Shown piece by piece: positions 1 to 9,085 of a stretch of DNA of 35,215 nt. The stretch lies in contig NZ_CAHOYM010000006.1 in NCBI RefSeq assembly GCF_903679515.1, positions 1 to 35,215 on the forward strand, given 5' to 3'. The notes beneath the pieces were generated by a model. The model saw nothing but the letters and a program-made list of their open reading frames with translations, ran no database searches and was not told the DNA's origin. The DNA is from Bartonella gabonensis. GTDB taxonomy: Bacteria; Pseudomonadota; Alphaproteobacteria; Rhizobiales; Rhizobiaceae. The position numbers were made by a program, and so were the translations under genes. Position 1 is the stretch's first letter. Every line of letters begins with the position of its first letter.

Positions 1-68
1 CCCGCCACAAAGATGCTTTTCAATCTCACGATATACTTGGCAACTACTGCTTCATATACTTTTTCTCT

Positions 69-833
69 CTATTTATAAATTACAATATTTCTTGTCTGTG
101 GAGATAAAGTAGGAATAAAAATACGTCGCGACTGACGACGCTGTACGAGCACCCCCTGATAAACACGTTTTTGTGCCTGACAGATTAAGAGTCCACCAAA
201 ATAAGGAAAAAGATGGCGTGCAACTGGCTCATAAAAAAATGAAAAAAATCGCGAAACATAACCTGTAGAGGGCATATAATGGACAATTTCTTGTATTGGC
301 CCAGAAACAAAGTTTGTTTTTTCAAACAAACGAATAATCTGTTGCCGAGTATAGGGTTCGCCATAACCAAAAGGCGTAGTCGTATTGCGCGCCCAAAAGC
401 CAGAACGATTAGGAACAATAACAATCAAGTGACCATTAGGGGCTAAAATACGCCATATTTCATTCAACGTTTCAAATGAATTCTCAGTATATTCTAAGGC
501 ATGGACCAATAAAATACAATCAACTGATGCATCAGGAAGTGGCAAATCTTCTTCAAAAACAAGCGCTGTAGCAACTTGCTCAACACAAGGCCAAGACGAA
601 GCACCTTGCCTCGCTGGCATAAAAGCAAAACAGTGTTGGGTACGTTCACGCAAAGTAGAAAGATAAGGAAGAGCATACCCCAACCCCATAACCCGTTTAT
701 CCACAAGATTGGGCCACCATAAATTCAATTGGTCACACAGCGTCTTTTGTACACGCAACCCAAGTGCAGAAGCATAAAAATCTTTCAGTGTAACGATATC
801 CAACTCAATATACTCTGTAGAAACAAATTTCAA
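69..833 (-). CDS. Class I SAM-dependent methyltransferase (Methyltransf_11 type)
   Basis: 254-residue protein with a Rossmann-type methyltransferase core. Visible are the VMGLGYALPYL strand-loop (about residues 48-58, where motif I would lie), the acidic LPLPDASVDCILLVHALEY motif (about 97-115) and the LNEIWRILAPNGHLIVIVPN motif typical of Methyltransf_11. The substrate cannot be read from the sequence. No ATG fits the start: the reading frame opens at a TTG (831-833) directly after CAT and a TAA stop (837-839), without a clear Shine-Dalgarno. The first internal Met is about residue 48, which is too late. The conserved part seems to begin near DIVTLKDFYAS, so the real start may be a non-ATG codon slightly downstream. 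Rhizobial homologues often lie beside gloB (general knowledge); no gloB is seen here. Bases 1-68 hold nothing I can assign. Family call firm, start uncertain. Confidence 0.8.
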   Translation of the reverse strand: MKFVSTEYIELDIVTLKDFYASALGLRVQKTLCDQLNLWWPNLVDKRVMGLGYALPYLSTLRERTQHCFAFMPARQGASSWPCVEQVATALVFEEDLPLPDASVDCILLVHALEYTENSFETLNEIWRILAPNGHLIVIVPNRSGFWARNTTTPFGYGEPYTRQQIIRLFEKTNFVSGPIQEIVHYMPSTGYVSRFFSFFYEPVARHLFPYFGGLLICQAQKRVYQGVLVQRRQSRRIFIPTLSPQTRNIVIYK

Positions 834-1059
834 ATGTTACAGGTTTTTATATACAAAAACCTATATGGACTTCTGCGCTTTCTCTGCAATAGTAAACATT
901 TTAATATTTCACATTTTAAACTTAAATGATCCCAAAAAGCAGCAGAACAGGATGATGATTGCGTTACAAGCACTTTAATCATTTTCTTTGGAGATGAATT
1001 CCATAGAGGTTTCTCATACGCTGTTTCTGATATCAATTAAGAAAAAAGCCAACAATTTG

Positions 1060-3492
1060 TTAATTAAAATGAAGCAACCTTTCAAGATAGTTTTTTTCTG
1101 CTTCTGTAATATGTTCCTTGCCCAAACGTTTGCGAATTTCATCTAAAATTTGCCGCGTACGCATTTGATCACTTTCTTTTGGGAATGCCTCACCTTCTTG
1201 TCCTCCATCTGTTTTTGAAGAAAGCGGACGTCCTAACGGATCTTTCGGACCAGAATCAGCGTTTTGAGCATTTCCTGTTTCTTTGAGTGTTTCACGCATT
1301 TTTTTCAAAACACTTTGCGCGCCTTGCCGCAAAGATTCTAAAGCATCAGACTGATTTCGTATAGATGCCTGATGATTTCCCTGGTCAAGAGCATCTTCTG
1401 CAGAATTCATTTTTTCTTCCGCTTTTTTCAATGCATCATCTGTTTCAAAGCCCTGTTCTGATAATTCTTTTTCTAATGTTGATAATTCAGAGTGCAATTC
1501 AGCCTGACGTTTTTTTAAAGATTTTTTTTGTTGTTCTGGTACATTTTCCCCACGTTTTTGTTTCATCTCTAACTGATGTGTTTCATTGAGAATTTCTTGC
1601 TGACGACGCATTACATCTCCAAGTTGGTCCATCTTTTCTTTCATATGTGTAGATTGACTTTTTTCTCCCCCATTGTGATTGCCTTTTTGCACTTGCAAAT
1701 AGTCAAGCGTCTGTTCAATTTCCGCCAAGAGTTGTTCAGCGGCTAAAGAAGAACCCGTTTTAGCCATTTCTTCAATGAGATTCAGCTTTTCTTGTAATGT
1801 ATCTTCAGAAAGATTAAGACTTTTAGAATTTCTAGAATTTTTAGAAACTTGACTATCTGGTGCTCTTTCAGCCAAAGCCTGAATATACGCATCCATAGCT
1901 TGACGCAAATCGGCCATAAGCCGTTCGATTTCTGCCGCTGAAGCACCATATCGCAGAGCATCCCGTAAAGCAGCTTGTGCTTGTTTTAAATTTTTCTGCA
2001 CGGATTCAAGCTGATTGCCTTCCAGCCCCAAAGCAATCTGCCATAAATAATCCACCACATCGCGCAAATCTTCTTCTGTTTGTGCCAAAGAAAGCCTTGT
2101 CCACGCACTTTGTAGAACGAGAAAATGCGTTGCATTTTGAAGCCCCTTTTCTGGACGCACCAGCAAAGCAGAAAGCATATCAAGGACACGCTCTCTCGTA
2201 GAAGTATTAAGAGCCAACATACGACGCAATTCACTAACAGCACGTGCAACAGGATTTGAGAAAACACGCTGTGGTAGGATCATCACAAAAGTTTTGCTTC
2301 GCCCTTGTTGTCCCGCACCATCTTCTGCCAACAAAGTAATTTTGACTTGCGATCCCGCCCATGGATGCACTGAGACATCATGCACCGTCCGCATTTTACC
2401 CTTTCCACCCCGTGGAAGAAGAAGCTTTATTTCCGGTGCCCTATAGAGAGAAAAAGCGTTTTTATTCTGAAAAAGAGGCTCTATTTCAACAAAAGCCTTT
2501 GTTACACCATAATCATCATCCAGCATATATCGCAACTCTAACGACCCCGTTAAAATCCGCCCCGGTTTTCCAAGCCAATCAATTGTTGGTTGCTGATCTT
2601 TCATCATCTGCAAATGCCATTGCTGTTTTTTACGACGTGATGAGATAAACAAATCCATTGAATTCTCTAAATGGGTTTCAAAATGAATGATTGGATCATT
2701 CAAAGCTGTTTGTTCCGTTTTCTTTGAAAACAAAACTTTCTGCCCATCATCTACAGTTTTTGCTTTGACTGTAACACCAGCCCCATTAACAACACGTACA
2801 ACCACATCACTTCCTTCAGGAATTTCCAGTTGTGTCTTCTCATCTTTTGTTAAATAAATTGGTGCCACACCGGTATAAGAAGGTGGTGTTACCCAAGCAT
2901 CAATCCGTATAAATTTTTCATCCACAAAAGGACGAAAATCAAAAGCATCAGCTAAACGTCCCCCGTGTGAACCAAAAGAAAAGCTAAAAGCACACACAAA
3001 AAGGAGAACACACAAAGATCTCAAAGCCAAAGGATCATAAGCCGCACTATTAAGAGAAATAAATCCAGTTTTTAAATGGTATAATTGCCTTGCCATTCGG
3101 CGTTGATGCTCACGCCAAATAACAGCACTAAAATCTTCTTCATTTTCGGAACATACATGATCTGTCTGAATATTCAAAGGCTGGTGTTTAAGATCATTAA
3201 CGCGTTCAAGACGATGATCCACTTCCCGCATTGTGGGAAAGCGAAAACCAATAAGAAAAAATAAACTTGCCCCAGCACAAACGAGCAAAACCGCAAGTAA
3301 GAGCCAATGGAACCAATAGCCTATAACGCCAAAAAGCCCCAACCAACCAAACGAACAAAAGAGACTGAGAACAAGGAAAAATGGTAACAACCGCACCCAT
3401 ACCCGTTCAAATGAAAGGATCCCCCACATCAAAATGCGCACACACCAAAGCTTTATGGCAAAGCTCTTTATGTTTTTATTTTTCATAAACAA
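1060..3492 (-). CDS. TIGR02302/DUF4175 family large membrane protein
   Basis: 810-residue protein of the alphaproteobacterial TIGR02302 (DUF4175) family, whose function is unknown. The N-terminus has hydrophobic segments at about residues 35-60 and 62-85, and a third near 160-175. Then comes a long soluble part with beta-rich repeats. The C-terminal third is charged, Gln/Glu/Lys-rich and probably coiled coil (about 560-740), ending in an IRKRLGKEHITEAEKNYLERLL-like tail. This suggests an inner-membrane anchor with a long extracytoplasmic region. It is the last gene of argH-lptM-lysA-TIGR02302, a conserved rhizobial order, 110 bp after lysA. The TTG at 3490-3492 has an AGGGGA motif at good spacing (about 8 nt); the ATG two codons later (3484-3486) is a possible alternative start with longer spacing. 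No lesion seen. Confidence 0.85.
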   Translation of the reverse strand: MFMKNKNIKSFAIKLWCVRILMWGILSFERVWVRLLPFFLVLSLFCSFGWLGLFGVIGYWFHWLLLAVLLVCAGASLFFLIGFRFPTMREVDHRLERVNDLKHQPLNIQTDHVCSENEEDFSAVIWREHQRRMARQLYHLKTGFISLNSAAYDPLALRSLCVLLFVCAFSFSFGSHGGRLADAFDFRPFVDEKFIRIDAWVTPPSYTGVAPIYLTKDEKTQLEIPEGSDVVVRVVNGAGVTVKAKTVDDGQKVLFSKKTEQTALNDPIIHFETHLENSMDLFISSRRKKQQWHLQMMKDQQPTIDWLGKPGRILTGSLELRYMLDDDYGVTKAFVEIEPLFQNKNAFSLYRAPEIKLLLPRGGKGKMRTVHDVSVHPWAGSQVKITLLAEDGAGQQGRSKTFVMILPQRVFSNPVARAVSELRRMLALNTSTRERVLDMLSALLVRPEKGLQNATHFLVLQSAWTRLSLAQTEEDLRDVVDYLWQIALGLEGNQLESVQKNLKQAQAALRDALRYGASAAEIERLMADLRQAMDAYIQALAERAPDSQVSKNSRNSKSLNLSEDTLQEKLNLIEEMAKTGSSLAAEQLLAEIEQTLDYLQVQKGNHNGGEKSQSTHMKEKMDQLGDVMRRQQEILNETHQLEMKQKRGENVPEQQKKSLKKRQAELHSELSTLEKELSEQGFETDDALKKAEEKMNSAEDALDQGNHQASIRNQSDALESLRQGAQSVLKKMRETLKETGNAQNADSGPKDPLGRPLSSKTDGGQEGEAFPKESDQMRTRQILDEIRKRLGKEHITEAEKNYLERLLHFN

Positions 3493-3602
3493 GCATTTTT
3501 CCCCTTTTACCGTGGTGTATTAAGATCATAAAACCCATATAAGACAATTTCCAGAAAATAAATTGTTTCATCAAAGTTTAGTAAAAATAAGACCAAAAAC
3601 AT

Positions 3603-4877
3603 TTAAGAATGTTCGATCCAATCAGGGATATGATCACAATCCATCAATTGCGCATAATCAAGACGCGGACGAATGACTGCATAACGCGTATCTTGAACGA
3701 GAACTTCAGGGATCAAAAGTCGACTATTATAAGTACTCGCCATCACAGCTCCATAAGCCCCAGCCTGCGTAATTGCTAAAAGATCATCTGGTGCCAAAAT
3801 CGGCAAGCAACGATCTAATGCTAAATAATCACCAGTCTCACAAACAGAACCAACAATATCGGCCCGAATAAGAGGAGCATCTTTTGCTGCTTGTTTCACA
3901 AGGACGACATTCTGCCAAGCATCATAAAGTGTTGGGCGCATCAGATCATTCATTGCCGCATCCACAATAATAAAATTCCGCCCTTGTCCCCTTTTTAAAT
4001 AGAGAACAGAGGTTAGCAATACACCAGCTTGGCCCACAATGCTCCGCCCCGGTTCCACAACAATATTAATCCCTAAAGGAGCAATATGCTTCTTTACCAA
4101 CGCGGCATAATCAAAAGGAGAGGGGACAGGATGTTGTTCATGACCATAGGCAATGCCAAGCCCGCCACCAATATCGATATGCGTTATTGCATAACCATCG
4201 CTCCACAATTGACGTACACAATCTGCAATAAGAAGAAATGCCTCTTCAAACGGCTTTAAATCACAAATTTGACTACCAATATGCATATCGATACCGCAAA
4301 CCTGCAATCCAGGTAAAGAGACAGCCTTTTTGTAGGCCTCTCTTGCCAACATCAATGGAATACCAAACTTATTTTCAGATTTTCCTGTTGTGATTTTCTT
4401 ATGAGTCTTTGCATCAACATCTGGATTAATGCGCAATGAAACACGTGCTGTCTTTGACAGTGCAACAGCGCGTTGCGACAATTGTTCAAGTTCTGGTTCT
4501 GATTCAACATTAAAACAATAAATGTTCTGAGAAAGAGCAAAATCTATTTCTCTCACAGTTTTACCAACACCAGAATAAACAATACGATCAGCCGGAATAC
4601 CAACAGCAAGAGCACGCCGTAATTCACCTTCTGAAACCACATCAGCCCCCGCCCCATTTACCGCTAAAAGCCGTAAAATTGCTTGATTAGAATTGGCTTT
4701 AACCGCATAAGCAATCAGACTGGACATCCCTTGAAATGCCTTTTGATAGTCCTTAAAACTTGAAACCAATGCATTGGCCGAATAACAATAAAAAGGTGTC
4801 TCCACCTCCTGCGCAAGAGCAACAAGCGAACACCCTTCAGCGTAAAGCATACCTTGATGGTAGGAGAAAAAATCCAC
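3603..4877 (-). CDS. lysA: Diaminopimelate decarboxylase
   Basis: PLP-dependent fold-type III decarboxylase that converts meso-diaminopimelate to L-lysine and CO2, the last step of lysine synthesis, in the cytoplasm. The 424-residue length is normal. The PLP lysine lies in AYAVKAN (K60). HIGSQI, the glycine-rich GGGLGIAYG loop that holds the phosphate, EPGRSIVG, and the SVCETGD motif with the catalytic cysteine (about C346, contributed across the dimer) are all present, followed by AGAYGAVMASTYNSR near the C-terminus. It starts with ATG 9 bp after lptM and is probably cotranscribed with argH and lptM. No damage is visible. Confidence 0.97.
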   Translation of the reverse strand: MDFFSYHQGMLYAEGCSLVALAQEVETPFYCYSANALVSSFKDYQKAFQGMSSLIAYAVKANSNQAILRLLAVNGAGADVVSEGELRRALAVGIPADRIVYSGVGKTVREIDFALSQNIYCFNVESEPELEQLSQRAVALSKTARVSLRINPDVDAKTHKKITTGKSENKFGIPLMLAREAYKKAVSLPGLQVCGIDMHIGSQICDLKPFEEAFLLIADCVRQLWSDGYAITHIDIGGGLGIAYGHEQHPVPSPFDYAALVKKHIAPLGINIVVEPGRSIVGQAGVLLTSVLYLKRGQGRNFIIVDAAMNDLMRPTLYDAWQNVVLVKQAAKDAPLIRADIVGSVCETGDYLALDRCLPILAPDDLLAITQAGAYGAVMASTYNSRLLIPEVLVQDTRYAVIRPRLDYAQLMDCDHIPDWIEHS

Positions 4878-4886
4878 GTTATCCTC

Positions 4887-5066
4887 CTACTTTATCAAAC
4901 GATCAAGAATAAAAGGCTTATCATCTTCGTTTTTAGTAGCAGATGTCCCATGCATAGGCTTTTCCACACTTGTAAGAGGCGCCTCCAATGATCCTTTACG
5001 CCCACACCCAGCAACCCCCAAGCCCCCTAAAAGGACAATCATCAACCCCTTTACTATAATTTTCAT
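4887..5066 (-). CDS. lptM: Small LptM-like (YifL family) lipoprotein
   Basis: 59-residue lipoprotein. The start at 5064-5066 is preferred over a start 14 codons upstream because an AGAGGA ribosome binding site sits just before it and because it puts a signal peptide (KIIVKGLMIVLLGG) at the N-terminus. The lipobox is LGVAGC, followed by GRKGSLEAP, matching the CGxKGxLxxP pattern of LptM/YifL. In Enterobacteria LptM helps oxidative maturation of the LPS translocon LptD; whether this alphaproteobacterial member does the same is inference. It lies between argH and lysA, as in many proteobacteria (yifL is next to lysA-dapF loci), with short gaps of 46 and 9 bp. Confidence 0.85.
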   Translation of the reverse strand: MKIIVKGLMIVLLGGLGVAGCGRKGSLEAPLTSVEKPMHGTSATKNEDDKPFILDRLIK

Positions 5067-5112
5067 CTGTCCTCTTTCATTATCTTGATTTTTTACCTCT
5101 AAATACAATCAG

Positions 5113-6513
5113 TTAAGCTTCCACAAGACGCCTTTTCCAATACGAAATTTGCCTAAGAACCTCTGAAGGTGCTGTTCCCCCAAAACTTTTGCGACTTTCA
5201 ACAGATTTTTCAACGGTCAAAACATCAAAAAGTCTTGCATTGATATCAGGACAAATTTCTTGGAGCTCTTCCAATGATAAGTCCTGAAGACGACATTGTT
5301 TTCTTTCTGCCAATGCCACAGCATGCCCTGTCATGTGATGTGCTTCACGAAAAGGAAGCCCTAATTCGCATACAAGCCAATCAGCAAAATCCGTCGCTGT
5401 TGCATATCCTGAATCTGCTGCTTGTTTCATAGCTTTTTTATTCACTTCCAAATCAGCAATCATCCCTGTCATTGCTGCTAATGATAATTCCAAACTCAAA
5501 GCTCCATCAAACACATATTCTTTATCTTCTTGCATATCTTTCGAATAAGCAAGCGGCAATCCTTTCATCACCGTTAACAATCCCATAAGCGCACCATTCA
5601 ATCGACCTGCTTTTGCCCGTACTAACTCTGCTGCATCAGGATTTCTCTTTTGTGGCATAATAGAAGAACCCGTTGAAAAGGCATCTGACAAACGAATAAA
5701 ACAAAATTGTTCACTTGACCAAAGAATTATTTCTTCTGCTAAACGCGAAAGATGCATTGCACAAAAAGCACCAGCGCTTAAAAATTCCAAGGCAAAATCA
5801 CGATCAGCGACACTATCAATCGAATTTCGTGTAGGTTCCCGAAAACCTAGCGCTTGTGCTGTCATAAAGCGATCAATCGGGAAACTTGTTCCTGCCAAAG
5901 CCGCCGCCCCCAAAGGCGATTCATTCATTCGCTCAATGGCATCACGCATCCGTGATAAATCGCGACCAAACATTTCAACATAAGCCATCATATAATGACC
6001 CAATGTTACAGGTTGCGCCAATTGTAAATGCGTAAAGCCTGGCATAAAGGTATTAACATGTTGCTCTGCGCGAACAAGTAATTGTTCTATCAACTCTTTT
6101 AAAGCTTGTGCTATTTTTTGCAATGCCTCACGCACCCACAACCGAAAATCAACAGCTACCTGATCATTTCGTGAACGTGCCGTATGCAAACGCCCAGCAA
6201 CAGGACCAATCAATTCAGAGAGCCGCGCTTCAATATTCATATGAATATCTTCAAGCTTTCGCGAAAAAACGAATGTCCCCCCTTCAATTTCTTGTAAAAT
6301 AATTTTTAAACCATGAGAAATTTTTTCATAATCAGACTGTAAAATAATCTTTGTTTGCGCTAACATTGCAGCATGAGCAAGTGAACCTTCAATATCTTGC
6401 CGATAGAGTTTTTGATCAACATCAATTGAGGCATTAATTTTTTCCATGGCGGCAGTAGGTCCTGCGTTAAACCGTCCTCCCCACATTTGGTTTTTTAACT
6501 TCTCATCTGTCAT
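5113..6513 (-). CDS. argH: Argininosuccinate lyase
   Basis: Cytoplasmic lyase of the fumarase/aspartase superfamily that splits argininosuccinate into arginine and fumarate, the last step of arginine synthesis. Its 466 residues are the usual length. It opens with the MWGGRF motif, has [11 protein letters not shown] (substrate binding), [20 protein letters not shown] (catalytic His region) and the superfamily signature [12 protein letters not shown] with the flexible catalytic Ser loop. It is first in the block argH-lptM-lysA-TIGR02302. Its ATG lies only 34 bp from the divergent tlpA start, so promoter elements for both must overlap or reach into the coding regions. Confidence 0.97.
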   Translation of the reverse strand: MTDEKLKNQMWGGRFNAGPTAAMEKINASIDVDQKLYRQDIEGSLAHAAMLAQTKIILQSDYEKISHGLKIILQEIEGGTFVFSRKLEDIHMNIEARLSELIGPVAGRLHTARSRNDQVAVDFRLWVREALQKIAQALKELIEQLLVRAEQHVNTFMPGFTHLQLAQPVTLGHYMMAYVEMFGRDLSRMRDAIERMNESPLGAAALAGTSFPIDRFMTAQALGFREPTRNSIDSVADRDFALEFLSAGAFCAMHLSRLAEEIILWSSEQFCFIRLSDAFSTGSSIMPQKRNPDAAELVRAKAGRLNGALMGLLTVMKGLPLAYSKDMQEDKEYVFDGALSLELSLAAMTGMIADLEVNKKAMKQAADSGYATATDFADWLVCELGLPFREAHHMTGHAVALAERKQCRLQDLSLEELQEICPDINARLFDVLTVEKSVESRKSFGGTAPSEVLRQISYWKRRLVEA

Positions 6514-6547
6514 ATTCTAAAAACACCCATAAATAAGGATAAAAATT

Positions 6548-7246
6548 ATGATTCCTCAAAATTTTGATAACCAAAAAAAGAAAAACAAAAAAAAGATAAT
6601 CTTTATCACATCCTTTCTCGCTACCATGATCTTAGCTGGTGTCAGTTTATACGCAACAAAAGGTTCCCATGACAAGAGTGCGGGATTAATTGCCAACTCT
6701 CTTTCAAAAGAAAATACCGAAAAAGTACAAAACAAAAAAATGATGACAATCCAAAAAGCCGCAACAGGCTTTTTTGCTCACATGCGATTTATTGATACCC
6801 CCTTAGATATGAATACTCTCTCTTTTAAGGATATTCAAGGGAAAGACCACGCACTCGCTGAATTTAATGGAAAACCGATACTCATTAATCTATGGGCGAT
6901 CTGGTGCGTTCCCTGCCGCACGGAAATGCCCGAACTGGCACAATTAAAACGCGAATTGGGTGGAGAAAATTTCGATGTCATAGCGATTAATATCGATAAA
7001 GCCGCTTCTCTTGAAAAAATTCAGAAATTTTTGCAAGATATTCATGCTGATAATTTAGTCTACTATCGCGATGAAACAATGAATATCTTCAACGACATGA
7101 GAAAACAAGGACTTGCTTTAGGACTCCCCATCACATTTCTCATTGATAAAAATGGTTATCTCATTGCGTCCTATAACGGGGCAGCGCCATGGGCCAATGA
7201 TGAAGCCAAAGCACTTATAAAAGCTGTCATGAAAGAAGCACAATAA
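6548..7246 (+). CDS. tlpA: TlpA-like membrane-anchored thiol:disulfide oxidoreductase
   Basis: 232-residue thioredoxin-fold protein. A lysine-rich N-terminus is followed by one membrane anchor (about residues 17-36), so the thioredoxin domain faces the periplasm. The redox motif is WAIWCVPCRTEMPEL with C120 and C123, and the cis-proline loop is GLPITFLID (P194). TlpA proteins reduce periplasmic thiols, for instance for cytochrome oxidase copper sites or cytochrome c maturation; the partner here is not visible. AAGGAT precedes the ATG by about 8 nt. It is divergent from argH, the usual rhizobial arrangement. It ends 1 bp from the stop of the convergent, broken YaiI gene. Confidence 0.92.
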   Translation: MIPQNFDNQKKKNKKKIIFITSFLATMILAGVSLYATKGSHDKSAGLIANSLSKENTEKVQNKKMMTIQKAATGFFAHMRFIDTPLDMNTLSFKDIQGKDHALAEFNGKPILINLWAIWCVPCRTEMPELAQLKRELGGENFDVIAINIDKAASLEKIQKFLQDIHADNLVYYRDETMNIFNDMRKQGLALGLPITFLIDKNGYLIASYNGAAPWANDEAKALIKAVMKEAQ

Positions 7247-7247
7247 T

Positions 7248-7744
7248 CTAATAACCACGTCTTTTTAAACGTTGTATAGCAACATCCAATGATGACAAAA
7301 AAGCAGAACGATCTTTACCAGAAAAAGGACGTGGTTCTCCAGTGACATGCCCCTGCTCTCGTAAATTTTCCATCAAATTACGCATTGCCAAAGCTTGACC
7401 GACAGAGCTTATATCAAAAATACGCCCTGTTGACGAAAGACACCCCCCTTCCGCTTGCACAACCCTTGCTGCTAAAGGGATATCGCTGGTAATAACAATA
7501 CTCGCTTCATGCACATGTTCTACAATCCAATCTTCAGCCCTATCAAGCCCATCAGAAACAACGATTCTTTCAACGAGCTCTTCATCGGGAAGAGAGAGAG
7601 AAAACGGTTTGCCACAACAAACGTCTCTAGCTGATAACGATTCATCACACGATAAACTTCATCTTTTACAGGACAAGCATCCGCATCAACCAATAAAGTA
7701 ATGGCAGGTTTTATTTGTTTATTTGTCTTTGAGCTTTCACACAC
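7248..7744 (-). pseudogene. YaiI/YqxD (DUF188, UPF0178) gene split by a dinucleotide-repeat frameshift
   Basis: The first part (7520-7744) carries the VDADACPVKDEVYRV motif and VVANRFLSL; the second (7248-7514 and just upstream) carries IVITSDIPLAARVV and the TGEPRPFSGKDRSAFL motif. Together they form one complete DUF188 protein. The frame is lost inside an AG/CT repeat at 7591-7601. Removing one CT unit restores NRFLSLPDEE and then VVSDGLDRAEDWIVEH, which joins the second half without gap. The start appears to be GTG at 7742-7744, as no in-frame ATG is available; a GAGGA-preceded ATG a few bases upstream is in another frame. DUF188 proteins resemble PIN/NYN nucleases but their role is unsettled. 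Most likely a pseudogene; a phase-variable gene or a sequencing error cannot be excluded. Confidence 0.85.
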
Positions 7745-7756
7745 GCATTCGTTCTT

Positions 7757-8611
7757 TCATTCCTCTGAATACTGCAGATGATTGCGATAAAACATGATTG
7801 CTGCGTTTATTTCGCCTCCCAAAATAAAAATTGCGCTTAATATGTAAAGAAAAATAATAGCAGCCATAATAGATGCTAACCCCGCATAGGTAGAAATATA
7901 ATCAAACATCGTTAAATATTGTGCAAAAGCAATGGAAGCTATAAACCACACCGACATTGTTACCACAATTCCTGGTAAAATATCTATAAATTTCCGTCTC
8001 TCTGCGGGAAGCCATTTATGAACAATCAAAAGACTGATAAACAAAACAACAATAGCGATTACATAACGCCATAGACGAATAACACTGATATATTCTGTCA
8101 TGAAAAAAGAATGATTTTTCATAATCTTAATCAGCAAAGGTGCCAAAACCAACAAAAAGCTGATCACCACAAGACCAATAGCTCCAAGAATGACAAAAAA
8201 CAAACTTTGGAAACGACAAAACAATAAACTACGCTGATCAGTTACACGATAAGCTTTATTTAAAGCCGTACGCAAAGCCTCTATTCCATTAGAGGCAAAA
8301 TAAGCAGCTCCAATAACAGAAATCGTTAACACATCCCCTCGTTGAATGGTTAAAACGTTGATAATTTCCTGAGATAAAGGCTCGGCAATGATATCTGGTA
8401 ATAACTGTACCAGCGCTTTAATTTTTTGCGGTGTATAAGTAAAAGCGCCGATAAAACTAGCAAGAGATGTTCCAAAAATAAAAAAAGGAAAAAACGCTAA
8501 CAATCCTGATAGCGCGACATGACTGGCAAAAGCACTTCCACTATCACGCCAATAATGGCTTATTGCATTAACAAGAATATGATAGCTGTACCAAAAGATA
8601 TTTCTTAACAA
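7757..8611 (-). CDS. YihY/BrkB (UPF0761) family inner-membrane protein
   Basis: 284-residue polytopic protein with about six hydrophobic segments. It has the family's N-terminal WRDSGSAFASHVALSGLLAFFPF region, the ASNGIEALRTALNKAYRV loop and the C-terminal YAGLASIMAAIIFLYILSAIFILGGEINA segment. BrkB was once linked to serum resistance in Bordetella, but the family's biochemical role is unknown. The frame opens at TTG (8609-8611); a TGA lies two codons upstream and no ATG is near. The broken DUF188 gene follows after 12 bp on the same strand, so the two were probably cotranscribed. Confidence 0.88.
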   Translation of the reverse strand: MLRNIFWYSYHILVNAISHYWRDSGSAFASHVALSGLLAFFPFFIFGTSLASFIGAFTYTPQKIKALVQLLPDIIAEPLSQEIINVLTIQRGDVLTISVIGAAYFASNGIEALRTALNKAYRVTDQRSLLFCRFQSLFFVILGAIGLVVISFLLVLAPLLIKIMKNHSFFMTEYISVIRLWRYVIAIVVLFISLLIVHKWLPAERRKFIDILPGIVVTMSVWFIASIAFAQYLTMFDYISTYAGLASIMAAIIFLYILSAIFILGGEINAAIMFYRNHLQYSEE

Positions 8612-9085
8612 ATCTCAATACTCTCTGGTAATACTCTCTCTCATCTATACAAATTTCATAATCATCATCAAAATTTCAAAACAAACTAGTTTAATATAAA
8701 GGGCAATAATCCATGTGGTCAAGTCTAACTTTTTAGCATAACAAAACGATGAAGATTAATATAATAAACCATTGACATTATTGGCAACATAAAGGACACA
8801 TACAAATTTATACAAAGCATCTTAAGCATAAATATATCACACAAAATGATCTAAAAATAATCCTTAAAATCGCATGATATAAAGTTCTCCAACCACTTAA
8901 AGGCGCTTTCTTCTAAACTCCATAGCCTCTTATCCTACATCCCATATTCTACAGAACCACAAATGATAATCTCCCACCCATAAAACCTTTTAACCCTCAA
9001 GCCTCTCCACGCAAGCAATTGCCACTCTTTTGGATAGAAATATAGACTTCTAGAAAAAACGAAAAAGATTCAATAAAAAACTTTT
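8612..9085. other. 474-bp intergenic region without a recognisable gene
   Basis: Very AT-rich stretch between the start of the YihY-family gene and the end of tyrC. I see no conserved reading frame, RNA gene or strong terminator on either strand. It must hold the promoter for the YihY/DUF188 pair, but no convincing -35/-10 pair stands out. It may be residue of a deleted gene. Confidence 0.5.

Noticed and set aside
830-1036. Minus-strand 68-codon frame upstream of the methyltransferase
   Set aside because: No domain, no conserved pattern and a poor start; it overlaps the methyltransferase 5' end in another frame.
1030-1058. Hairpin with T run after the TIGR02302 gene as terminator
   Set aside because: The stem (AACA/TGTT) is only four AT-rich base pairs; too weak to call.
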